Assembly (NCBI GenBank): GCA_013398175.1
Contig: VZRZ01002225.1
Location: forward strand, 1,991,950-2,055,949
DNA from: Climacteris rufus
Taxonomy: Eukaryota; Chordata; Aves; Passeriformes; Climacteridae
DNA: 64,000 bases
Reading direction: 5' to 3'
Part shown: in pieces, positions 14,101-24,915 of the stretch
How positions within the stretch are numbered: position 1 is the first letter of the stretch
Layout: each line of letters begins with the position of its first letter
Translations under genes and position numbers: made by a program
Notes under the pieces: generated by a model
Database searches by the model: none
What the model was told of the DNA's origin: nothing
The model's input: only the letters and a program-made list of their open reading frames with translations

Positions 14101-17100
14101 ATTTTCAAACCACAAAGTCATTCTGCTTGCCCAGCCTGACATGACTTGCAACAGTGTTCTTTTAAAAAAATGCAACCCTTTGTCATAAATTAGTTACATA
14201 GTTTTTATTTAGGTGAGAGTCCTAGACTATCACTCTTAGGGGAAGGACCAAATTCTTTAAGGATTGATGGAGAGATTTCAGGAAGGGGCAAGGACCCTGC
14301 ACATGTGTACAGAAAGGTGTAGGATCCCTGCCAAAGGAGGGGTACTCACCTTCCCACTGGCCAGTCAGCACCAGGCTCCTGCTAATGACAATGTCAATCT
14401 CCCTGGCACCATATTCCACTGCCAGCCTTATTTCAGTCAGTTTGGTCTCTAGAGGAGTTTGTCCAGATGGAAACCCAGCAGCCACTAGCATGAAAGGAGT
14501 GCAGGTAGAAGGAACAAATGTTATAAACTAATGATAAAATACTTCTAATACACCAGAAAGTTTGAAAATTATTCTTTTTTTAATCCCTACCATGATTCAA
14601 AAAAATCTGAAGGCACCTCATTCTACTCTCTCTTTATCTACAAGAAGCATTAGCTCTACCCTCAAAAACCTATGTACCAAAAGACACTAAGTGCATCTTG
14701 TGAAAAGATCTGTGACATGCCTTAAAATTTTCCAGAGCAACCTACACGAAAGCATGATATCCACTGCTTCCAGCAGAATTGAGCAAACAAGGAGTGAACT
14801 CAGACATGAAGCAATACATGCATTTTTAATTCTCTCCAATTCTTTTAAGTAGTACCTCAAGTTAAACCATAGTAATACTGTTTAACAGTTAAATCACAAT
14901 ATAGCAAAAATTGCTTTCAATGAGTTCTATTTAAGATTATGTTTATGAGGTTTAAGTACAAAACCCAAAGGTAACTTTGGAAATGGGAAGAATAATGGCA
15001 TTGTCAGAGATTCTCTTTCTCTCTGACATATAAATGCATTTAGTATGTATTTTTTCCCCTACAGAACAATGAAACAACAACAAAAAAACTCACATGTATC
15101 TTAGCATTAAACACCTGATCTAACTTCAAAGTCAGTCCCTGCTTTGAGCAGGAGGTTGGTCCAGGTGACATCCAGAGCTCCCTTCCAACCTGAAAAATTC
15201 TTTGATTATACTTCTTGCTCATTGTACATTCAGGACTTGCCTCTCATGTGTGGTGACTGGAGAAGAGCTGGCACTGTTAGAATTGGAAGTAGAAGTCCTG
15301 AACCTGTGGGCTGCTCAGCAGGCACCAACCCTTGGCTCTGCATACAGATTCATTGAATTCAGCTTGTAGGATGTGCTGGTTTGGGCTGGGATGGAGCTAT
15401 CCTCAGAGTAGCTGGTGTGGGGCTGTGTTTTGGATTTGTACAGGAAACCAGTGTTGGTACTACAGGGATGTTTTGGTCACTGCTGAGCAGTGTCAGCACA
15501 GAGACAGGGCCTTTTCTGCCTCTCACCCCATCTCACCAGTAAATGGGCTGGGCGTGCACAAAAAGGAAGCTCTAATCTGAAACCACCAATTTTATCACTT
15601 TTACTCTTCCAGTATTCTTTTTCCCCCCAATCCTGGAAGTGGGTGTATGAGCAAGAGGCTGTGTGGTACCTAGTTGCTGGCTTGGGCTAAACCTTGACAT
15701 AAGATTACAATTAAAAGCCAAACATGATAGGGAAAATAAACCTTTATTAGAACTCCTACTATCAACTATTTAGTGTATACTGATACTTGCTCAGCACTCT
15801 ACCTCAATTTCTTCTATCCAGGTGAGGAAAACACAGGTATAATTTAAAGACCTATTTGATGAGCTTCCAGCAAAACAGACTTGACATTCCTCATAAGCTT
15901 GAATTTGAAAGAAAACAAAAGATTACACCAGAAAAAAAATCCTCCTTCCATTCCATTCCTTCAACCTGTTACCTTCTCACCTTACTCCCTGACACAAAAC
16001 CAACTCCAAAATTCTGGATTTTTCTACTCATTTTATAACATCCAAGTATTTAACTGGATATTTTTGAATACAGCTTACCTGAAGCTACTGGTATGTCACA
16101 ACGAGCAGCCTTTAGGGTGTTAACAGCATCAGTGACTCTGGCAGGATACACACAAACTGCTCCCACAGTGATACCTGCAAAAGCCACAGTTGCCTTTTTC
16201 ATACACAGATTTCCACCTGCTCAGCTGCAATCCATATTAAGAGCATTGTCCTCACCTCCCACTTCTGTGTTCTCACAAGGATTTTAAGCACCTACACCAG
16301 GCCTGTCTGTCATAACTGCTCAAGTGGTTCAGGTAATTCTCCATACTGCTTCCTCCCTCATGTTCCTTCACCTGACCCTGGCAGCAAGGAGCGTTAACAG
16401 GAGTTAAAACTCCAAGATTTTTATCGACAGACTCAAAGTTTAAAGCCAACATGCAGAGTTAAGACATGCTTGATCAGCAAATTACTGCAAGAGAAACTGC
16501 ACTGCCAAGCTCTGTTCTTACTTTTTGAGCCAGACTGAGCCCAGCAGCAACTGAGCAGTCTTTATGTTAATGCAGTCCTACTGCATTTCTAGTTAAAATG
16601 CTCTTCTCTCAAGCTCTCAGATAATTGACCTCATATTTAATACTTCAACTGTCTGAAGAGTTCATAAATCCAAGTTTTAAAAAAATACTAATCTTTGATA
16701 TTCTGCGTATATGGCTTAAACCAGAGGCTTGATTCCCCTTTGGTCCTACTCCACAGCTTCGACCAGTGGAACAATTCCCTTTCTGAAAACTGAAAAAAAT
16801 AGTGAGGAAATGTAGACATTTTCTCTACCAAATACACACACCAAAAGATACCATACCTTTATCATGCATGTCCAAGGCTTTGAGCAGATCCTCTCTGATA
16901 GGATGCTTTGCTTTAAAACACAGTCTTTGAACATTTGAAGGAGTATCATCCCCTGAAAGAGTGGTGAGGTCTATGCAGGTGACAGCTTTCAGCAGCCAAG
17001 CAGCCTACAGAGGGAACAAAGCAAGAAATACAGGATTTCTGTTTACACTTACAAAGCCAAACTGACTTAGAAAATGCAGGAATCAGAAGTCTGGCTCTCA

Positions 17101-19609
17101 CTCTGACAATGAGGAAATGTATAGGATGTAACGTGGAGGATAAACAAATAATGGCTTAGGATAGATAGGGTTGGCAGATATTTGTTCATGGCTTCAGCAG
17201 TTTCTAATGATACAGAAAGGATCCAATTCCTTTTGTGTGAATCAGGAATAAAAACAAAAACTGTAATTATTTGGTGCAAAAAAAAATAACAAAAGCAAGA
17301 GGTAAGTGACAAGGTTAAAGCACTCTTTAGATGAAAACGCTATAGAATTTTAAAAGACTTATTAATCAAAGAAAGGAACGGAAGCACAACTAAAGATTTT
17401 ATAAGCTTTTTTTTGCTGAACAGAACTTGAGCTTAAGACATTATTTTTAAGTATTTGTTGAAGGTCTTCCAGAAAATGTTCATTTACAGTGATGGCTTCA
17501 CTAAAAGCCGACATCTCTCACAGGGCACCTGTACCACGTGGGGGTTTGCAGTAGCAAAGCCCATTTGAGTCCGTAAAGCCCCCTTCTGACTGCTCTGGTC
17601 TGTGATATGATTTGTCAGCATAGCCAGCAGAGCTTGTTTCTACATGGAGGTATTACTGTGCAAATCTTCCATGGCTGGCCAGCCTACAAAGCTTTCACAC
17701 TTCACTGATGGGAGTCTCCTTCTGGAACCTGCAGTAAATGCTACAAAGAACCATCACTGGCCCCTGTTGGTCTAAGCTTGACTGCTTGATTCTGATTTCT
17801 CCTTTCATCCTGTAATACTTCGAAAGGGTTTTTGCCTTTAAATGGTTTTATGTTTCTTGGATTTTTTTTATCCTCTGTTTGCAAGAATTTTTGTCTCATC
17901 TCTTATGACATGAATCATAAAGTCATCAAGACAGATGTAGCCAGGGAATCCCAAGAACTGGTATAAACTTCAGGTTTTTTTAAAGGGTTTTTCCAATGTG
18001 TCTTTTTGGAAATGGGCAGCAGAATTTGAATCTGTGATGCTCCTTACATTCAAACATGTAAAGGTTCAAAATCATCTCTGTTAAATGAACAGCATAAGAC
18101 TGTCCTGCAGTGACAGTGTTCAAACACAGGAGAGATGCTTCTGACATGCTTCAAAGTAAAACCTTGCTCAAGTACCAGTGTTCCTGAACAGGAAAGTGGA
18201 GAAGTGTTAGGAATAAACATTTGTCCTCCAGCTGTGCTGTGGGAGTGACACTAAATCCTCTTCTTCCCAACGGTTCTCTGTAATCACAGCCTGTGGCTTT
18301 CTCTGTCTTTGTTATTTATACAGTAACATGGGTCAAAACAGAAGACTTACTCTTTACATTACTGCACCTGCAGGATCTGAGGATAGCCAAGGTTATGGAA
18401 TACTGTCTGGACTTCCTCAGTGATGCTAATTTTCAACTCAGAGCCATTGGATGGGTAAACTTGGTAACAAGTAACTTTTTATGCATAAGAAAGTCTAAAG
18501 AAATGCTGAGTTGATGTCTCAATTTCCTCTCCATTTTCTAAATTTAATCATAACACACAAAGCACAAACTTTCAGGAAGGCTAAACAGGCAGGAAGCCTT
18601 TTTTCTATCACCTTCCAGTAGGATCTTACAGCTACATCAAATTATCCCTAAACTGTAATCCCAAGATCTGTGCTCGTGAACACAGCCTCAGCCATTTCAG
18701 AATGGCTGCATGATGTCAACTATTTGGAACAACGTTTTTAAGAATTAAGTATAATTAAATGATTCTTGCTTTGTTCTATTATGTTCCACTGTTGAGACTG
18801 ATCCTTCATTGTCTCCTTCCTTCTGCTTCCAGGTTTTCAGTTACTGCTGCACATAAACAAGTTTAGAGGGAAGGAATCTCCAGCATTTGGTTGCAGAACA
18901 CCTGCTTGGTGAACGAAGAAACAATTGTCTTTTTATAGTAAAATGGACAATAACCAACCATTTACCTTATCTCAGCAGTTGAAAAGTCAGTCCACCTAAC
19001 ATGAGTAAGCTCCTTCTCCCATTCAAATGCCATAGCCAGACAGGATTTTTGAATTTTAGGTAAAAACTAGTTAAGCAATGAAATCACACACGTTGAGAAT
19101 GTTTAAGCAAAGAAAAATCATCCAGGTAGGTCAAACTTGACAGGGACCATGATCATATCTTACAGCTTTAAAATTAAAAAATAAGAAGGCAGCATGCAGA
19201 GAAGTCTGTCTGGGAAACAGAATAAATGTGGTGGGATAGTAATATACAATTTAATCCACTCATGAATAAAGATGACTTAAATCCATTTGCGGTTTTGCCA
19301 CTCATGAGTTATAAGGTTTTTAACTTGTTTGGATAAATGCGTCACCGTATTCCATCCCATCATCATCAAATACAAATTACTAAAATAAGACATGGACAAG
19401 CACATCTTTTAAGTTTACATGCATCTTGAAAAAAATTCAATATTACAGCCTGGAGAAGGAGAGTGACTGCTTTAAAAATACAGGAACAGAATGCATAAGA
19501 AGAGCACTTACTTGCCAATTACCTTTCACAGTTCTCCATTTTTTAATTTGTTCTGCATGCCTCACCACTGCAGGTCGATTCACATACACTTTTGAGATCC
19601 AGCCAAGTT
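8059..19609 (-). CDS. DERA: DERA, deoxyribose-phosphate aldolase, partial (internal exons 2-6)
   Basis: Five consecutive minus-strand exons: 19512-19609, 16857-17004, 16079-16174, 14350-14484, 8059-8187 (606 bp, about 202 codons), joined in phase by GT-AG introns. The product is a cytosolic class I aldolase that splits 2-deoxyribose 5-phosphate into glyceraldehyde 3-phosphate and acetaldehyde in deoxynucleoside breakdown. The conserved VCVYPARV strand (exon 4), VAAGFPSGQT (exon 5) and TILATGELG (exon 6) mark the TIM barrel. The Asp in EIDIVI (exon 5) aligns with the catalytic Asp102 of the E. coli enzyme. Human DERA is 318 residues; here about 9 N-terminal residues (exon 1, probably inside the N gap at 27313-27453) and roughly 107 C-terminal residues are missing. 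The Schiff-base lysine segment is not found down to position 1 and must lie left of the window. STRAP lies upstream on the same strand. Confidence 0.96.
8188..14349. other. DERA: DERA intron 5
   Basis: 6.2 kb of AT-rich intron. Only short simple repeats were noticed, chiefly the ATT/ACT trinucleotide tract at about 12561-12590. Confidence 0.7.
12561..12590. repeat. ATT/ACT trinucleotide microsatellite
   Basis: A short tract of alternating ATT and ACT triplets (about ten units) in DERA intron 5. Confidence 0.8.
14350..14484 (-). CDS. DERA: DERA exon 5
   Basis: Reads VAAGFPSGQTPLETKLTEIR, LAVEYGAREIDIVISRSLV and LTGQWE. The Asp of EIDIVI corresponds to the catalytic aspartate. Acceptor CATGCTAG, donor GTGAGT. 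Confidence 0.96.
15095..15220 (+). mobile_element. CR1 LINE tail fragment
   Basis: The plus strand reads TTTGAGCAGGAGGTTGGTCC, then AGGTGACATCCAGAGCTCCC and TTCCAACCTGAAAAATTCT, the diagnostic last 100 or so bases of CR1. It ends in a decayed octamer tail. It lies in DERA intron 4. Confidence 0.75.
15372..15699 (+). mobile_element. Solo LTR of an endogenous retrovirus (family A)
   Basis: Begins TGTGCTGGTTTGGGCTGGGA and ends GGGCTAAACCTTGACA, i.e. TG...CA termini, 328 bp. The flanks tagga (15367-15371) and taaga (15700-15704) look like a 5-bp target-site duplication with one change. The internal text (GCTGTGTTTTGGATTTGTAC, TGCTGAGCAGTGTCAGCACA) resembles LTRs common in songbird genomes, probably ERVL-type; the family name is an inference. 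No internal viral genes are attached. Confidence 0.7.
16079..16174 (-). CDS. DERA: DERA exon 4
   Basis: Reads GITVGAVCVYPARVTDAVNT, then LKAARCDIPVAS. VCVYPARV is a core barrel strand of the family. Acceptor TTTTGCAG, donor GTAAGC. Confidence 0.96.
16857..17004 (-). CDS. DERA: DERA exon 3
   Basis: Reads AAWLLKAVTCIDLTTLSGDD, then TPSNVQRLCFKAKHPIRED and LLKALDMHDK. The IDLTTLSGDDT block is characteristic of eukaryotic DERA. Acceptor CTCTGTAG, donor GTATGG. Confidence 0.96.
17005..19511. other. DERA: DERA intron 2
   Basis: 2.5 kb. About 17.4-18.5 kb is less AT-rich and contains one 41-codon minus-strand open stretch (17518-17640) that is not part of DERA. Nothing else was recognised. Confidence 0.6.
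19512..19609 (-). CDS. DERA: DERA exon 2
   Basis: Reads ELGWISKVYVNRPAVVRHAE, then QIKKWRTVKGNWQ, the N-terminal helix region. It begins with two bases completing a codon started in exon 1 and ends in phase 0 at a GTAAGT donor; the acceptor is CCCCCAG. It aligns without gaps to the human segment, though the region is not highly conserved. Confidence 0.93.
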
Positions 19610-20319
19610 CTGGGGGAAGAAAGGAAAAAAAAAAGTCTCATCTATTTCTGTGCTCTTTTAATATATATTGTGGTACTTCAGCAGAAAGTTGCAGCTTGGT
19701 TTGGAACCTCTGAAGAGCATGTTGTGCATCAATGTCCTTCTAAGGGTTTGTGTACTTATCAGCAGTCCAAAACAGCATTAAGTTCTGTTAGGGGATGATC
19801 TGTGAACTGGATGTTTCACACAGCATCTTTTGTTTGCCATTACAACCTAACTAATTTGGTGCTGATGAGAGAGAGAGACACACTCTCCTGTCAGCCCTGG
19901 ACTGAGTTTACTACACTTGTAGCACGAAAAAAAACCCAAACTCACCCACAAAAAAGCCTTCTGTCATTGCCTGATGACTTACTTCTTGATTCCAAAATTC
20001 CCAAAGAACAGCAGATGCTCAACATCTACCAAAATAATGAAACTGTCTAGAGCCAGAAGAATCAAATATTGGACACCGCTTAACAAAGGCTAATTGACTG
20101 GTAAAGGAGAACTGAGGCTTCAGGCTCTTGAATCTCTAAATTTCTGTTCAGTATGATAAACCCAAATAGTATTTTTTAGTATTAATATACACAAACTGCT
20201 CATGAGAATACACAGAAAAAAAAAATTGGGAGTATGTTTAAAATCTCTTATATCCCAAAACATTAATAATTCTTCTAAACACTAATCAGATAAGCATTCC
20301 ATGAAAATACTCTGAAAAC

Positions 20320-20389
20320 AACATCAACAATCATTAACCACCAATCATCAGCAAATCACCACCATCAATCATCAAATATCATCACCAGT
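20320..20389. repeat. CATCA/ATCACC-rich imperfect simple repeat
   Basis: About 70 bases built from imperfect ATCA, ACCA and ATCAT units on the plus strand. The units vary and are not separated by spacers. Confidence 0.7.
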
Positions 20390-21207
20390 TAAGGCCAGAA
20401 TATGGACATGGGCATAGATACTAGGAGATAATAATTCTGGGTGACTGAGTTTATTAAGAGCATGTCACTCCATGAATCTTCTTTACTACAGTGTTAAAAT
20501 TGCATTTGCCTCAAGCATATTGATTAAAAAAAAAGCTTTAACTATAAAAAAAGTTGATAGCCAAAATCACTAAATTTGTACAGAAATCTTACAGTCAATT
20601 TTTTTCTTCCTACCTGATAGCTTTAATAGTCAAAAGAAAAGTAGAAAACTAGTATACTAGCCAAAGTATGTGTAAATTAAAGTTCATTTTCCCAGACTTA
20701 CAAAAAGCTGCAGAGAAACCAATTTAGGGTAAAAATGACTCAGTGGAAATGCAGGACAACATGAAAAGCTAAACAAAATCTTGTTCTAAGCAAAATAAGC
20801 CACTGTGATACCACTTTCCTATTACCACAAGCAAGTTATTAATGAGGGTACCTGCAAGGTGAAAATGTTTGCTAAAAGCTGAAAAAGTAAATCAGTGGAG
20901 GAATTTCAAAGGGATCCTAAGGAATTTATGGATTTCTTTCCAAATTTAGCATCAGACTCACCAGATGGCAACAAAGAAAAGGTGGAGCATGCAAAGTTGC
21001 AAACCAGAACGACAAATCCTCCTTACTTCTCTCCATTTTCAGAGCCTCAGGCTTATCCATTCTACCCCAAACAAGTTCAATTGACATGCAACAAGCAGGT
21101 GAGAGGAAAGCTATTGCTAGAAAACCTATAGCCAGAACTTTCCTCCTTTTTTGCCTATCAGTAGGCATTTAGGATATATTTGACAAAGTCCATGGAGGAG
21201 GAAAACA

Positions 21208-21225
21208 CAAATAAATAAATAAATA
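21208..21225. repeat. (AAAT)n microsatellite
   Basis: About four tandem AAAT units. Confidence 0.8.
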
Positions 21226-22705
21226 GAGGAAAGACACACAAATTCTGTGTTATGATTCTTCTACTACGTGCCAAGTGCTGAGCTAGCATCATTTAATGAC
21301 AATCCAATTTATTATAATAACTTTTGAACCCTACTGGGTGCACAATGACCCTTTTGGCCCCTTTGGAAAATGTGATAAAACCAAAGCAGTATAGCAACAT
21401 AGATGAGGAACTCAGCTTCTCCCTCTCTAATAAGGATCCTTTCAGTTGGTCTACTCTAACCTATTCTTTCTACATTAATAAAGACAACCAAGGAAACCAA
21501 CTAATAATTAATTTATAAAAACTATTATTTGGAAGAATATGAAGACAGTGTCCAGTCTGTTAGATAGGGAAAATTGAAGTCTGAGCTGAAAATTTAAATG
21601 AAAGGACATAAATTTCCCCCATGAGCAGGTTAACTCTTCATTAGCAATTATTTGTAGAGGATTCATCTTGTGCTGGATTGGATAGAAACACACATACCAC
21701 GCCTGACTTTGGGCATCCTGACTCAGAAGGCCTAAGCAATCTTTTTAGGATGTAGAGCCCTGCACACTAGATTAGCTTAAATGAAATGGTCAAGTAAAAA
21801 AGCCATTTGGAGAAAGGAAAAAAAATTAACAGGAAAAAAGAAAATTGATAATGGGAGAAAAGATAGGGAGGAGTAGAAGTGAAAAGAGCTACTACTTTGC
21901 TTTGCCCAAAGTCACCATCTATCATCTGATCAGCAACAGCTGACTGCATGTTCCTTGCAAATATGACAAAATTCACTGGTTTAAGCTCTTTTCACTGTAA
22001 CACATTGTACCTTCTGTTTTCAGTAACTCAAGGCTAGTCACAAAGGTAGCTGACACATGGCAACCCAGTAAAGTCCAATACCTAATTTTTGTGCCTGGGA
22101 AGCAAGATTCCTTGAAAGACCATAGAATTTTGGATCTCCAAGTATTTTTCTGAGTGTGGGAACTCAAACTACTGTGCACAGCACAGGCAGAAATAAAAAA
22201 AAAAATAAAATAATTTAATAAAAAATCAGAACTCCATCCTTTCTGTACAACTTAATGTGAGCCATTATGCATCTCACTACAGGAAATAAAATGGTGCAAT
22301 AAAAATTGCACGGCAAGGAAGGACAAAGGTTCTGGTAATATGCAGCAGCAGATGGAGACTTCCATATAACACAGACCTTTTATTCAAGCCCATTTCTACA
22401 TTAATTAAAGCAATGGGCAAGTGAAAACAAATATGTCTCAGCATAATCATCTCTAAATAGACTTTCAAAGTTTGCCATGTGAGGTCTCACCATATCTTTA
22501 GATATAAGTATCTCTATTCAGAAAAATCATGAACAATTCTAGGGTTTTTTTTCCATTAAAAATGAGAATAAAATCATTTTTTTAAATAGAACTGACTGCC
22601 TTTGGATTCTTCCCCTCCCTCACTCCCCCAAGCTTTATGATTTAGTATCTGGCTAAGGAAAACTATATTTAATTAGGCTCATTAACCTTGCAGTGTGAAC
22701 ACGTC

Positions 22706-22724
22706 TTTTTTTTTTTTTTTTTTT
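22706..22724. repeat. Poly(T) tract, 19 bases
   Basis: Uninterrupted T run. On the minus strand it is a poly(A), but no retrotransposon body was recognised next to it. Confidence 0.85.
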
Positions 22725-24388
22725 AAATAAGTCATCTGCTAGTCATCTGCACAGTCATGTGGCTTCAGGGATAAAAGTAATTAAAGCAGTTACACTACAG
22801 CTAATTAGCCAATATTCTGTAATCACTCTTCTAGTTTACTTTTTTCTCTGAAGATATTTGAAAAAATCATATTCAATTTCTTAACAGGAAATTCATCTCC
22901 TCTCTTTGAAGAACATGAATCCAAAAATACTGAGCATTTCCTCCAAAAACAATAAATAAAACCACTTCATTAGGATAATTACATAAATATCTAAGGTTCC
23001 TAACACATTCCTCACAAAACAGACTAAGCTTTACAGAAGCTTTAAAAAAAATGTGTTGATGGCATCCCTTCAGATGGTGAAACAGAAAGCTCAAGAATGC
23101 CCGAGGCAGTAGTTTCACAAGCATTTTAAGGCAGCGCTGTTCCCAAAAGAAGCTGCCCCCCTCATTTTGTGTGCCAGGGACAGCATGTGTGCTCCTGCTC
23201 TCACCAGGAGCACATGATAAAATGGGCAAGGGAAGTGATGAAAGCTGTTATTTCTGGAGAAGAGACTGAAACTGTGTCCTGAACCTTCCCTGGAGAGATG
23301 AAGTGTTCAGCTGCACACAGGCTGACCCCAGCTGGCCATGCATAGCTGAGCAAAGCCACTGAAGGGAGAGAAAAGCCTTCAGGATCAGGTCTTGGCCCAG
23401 TTGTTTTACCCTGTAAGGTGTTCAGAGGTTTGGAGGTTATTTAGCTTCACTGAGACAGAAGTTGTAGTTATTTTTCCATAGCAACACTTGATACGGACCA
23501 ATAGGTCCATATTTTCAGGTGGGTCTTTCTTTATATGACAGAAGTTCAGTCTTCAAGTCATCAGCATGCAGATACTCAAAGCAGGACATCAAAGCATGAG
23601 CCCTGAACTAGAAATCAGCTCTGTTACCTTGTGGCATTAGTGAAATCACACAGTGTTGTCCATGGATCACACCAAATGGATCATGGTATCCTCCATAGCA
23701 CTTTGGAAAGCACTGACAAGCCTTTCCTCAGAAAGCGAGCTGCAGAAAAACATCAGGGGCCTGGTTTCCTGTAGGTCCAAGTCTCCTGTTGTTCCCTCTC
23801 TCCTTCCCTGGTTTGAGGCATCTCCTTACCCCAACAGTCCAGCTGTCCTTACAACCATGAAGTACAACAGGACTGTCTCACTTGAATAAAGCCCAAAATA
23901 AAACAGCTGCAATTAAAGTTTAAGTAACTGCTGATGTGTGTCTGCCTTTCCCTCAACAGAAGAATTAATTTGGTCACTGCACCCAGTGCCTTACTTATTT
24001 CCAAGACATGTGCCTGTCCTTCAAATTTGATTAAAATTACCCAGCAGATTCAAAAGGTGTTAGAAAAGAACAGTGAAGAATCAGAGCAACAGCACAGGCT
24101 TAAAACAGCTAGTAATATATTAGAACAGAATTATGCTGTCTTGAAAAGGGATGCAACACTTCATTATCTAAATGCCACTTACCACCAGGCTAGCTCTCAC
24201 ATGTAGATAGCTCAGAAATACCAACTATAATTAAAAATATCAGTTGAAACATAATGAATGTATTTTTGGCCCTTCAACTGGAGGGTCTGAGCAAAACAGA
24301 AAGATATGGGGAATTTTTTAGAATCCAAGAACATTGCAAAACAATTGCAACTAATTATTCATTACTCAAAATACATACTTATGTGTGC

Positions 24389-24424
24389 ATATATATATAT
24401 ACACACACACACATAGACACACAG
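24389..24424. repeat. (AT)n(AC)n microsatellite
   Basis: Alternating AT run passing into an AC run, directly abutting the 3' end of the CR1 element that follows. Confidence 0.85.
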
Positions 24425-24433
24425 AGGTAAAAA

Positions 24434-24915
24434 ACCACATAATCATAGAATAATTTGGGTTGGAAGATCTCTGAAGCCCATTTGTCCAAGCTCCTGTGCA
24501 ATGCAGCATCAGCTCTGAGCTCAGACTGGGCTGCTGAGGTTTTATTCAGTTGGGTTTTGAGACCCCCCACAGAGGGAGGTGGCACAACCTCTCTGGGCCC
24601 AAGCTGTCCCACCACCTGACTGTTCTGCAGCAAGAAGTTTTTCCTTATATCCACTATGAACTTCTCTGCCTCAGGATCCCCAAAGCCATCACTTCCCAAG
24701 GCTAAACCTGCCCAGCTCCCGCAGCGCTTCCCCCCAGGGCAATTACTCCAGTCCCAGACCCATCATGGTGTCCCTCTGCTGAAGTTGTGACAATTTATCA
24801 TTCTCTTTTCCCTGTTGGAAGGCAACAAAACTGGATACAGTCTTCCATGTGTGCTCCCACAAGTGCTGGGCAGAGGGGATGGTCTCTGTGTCTCCACCTG
24901 TCTGCATCCCCACAG
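24434..24915 (-). mobile_element. CR1 LINE, 5'-truncated, antisense to the plus strand
   Basis: The plus strand reads ATCATAGAATAATTTGGGTT then GGAAGATCTCTGAAGCCCAT, the reverse complement of the CR1 3' end. It continues through CTCTGGGCCCAAGCTGTCCC and AAAACTGGATACAGTCTTCC, typical of CR1 3' untranslated sequence read backwards. It is about 480 bp, the longest CR1 copy in the window. Confidence 0.88.

Larger units (their letters stand above)
14485..16078. other. DERA: DERA intron 4
   Basis: Contains the CR1 tail and the solo LTR listed separately; otherwise AT-rich unique sequence. Confidence 0.8.

Noticed and set aside
20320..20389. CRISPR-like repeated ATCA/ACCA units
   Set aside because: The units are short, imperfect and contiguous, without spacers, in a vertebrate intron; a simple repeat.
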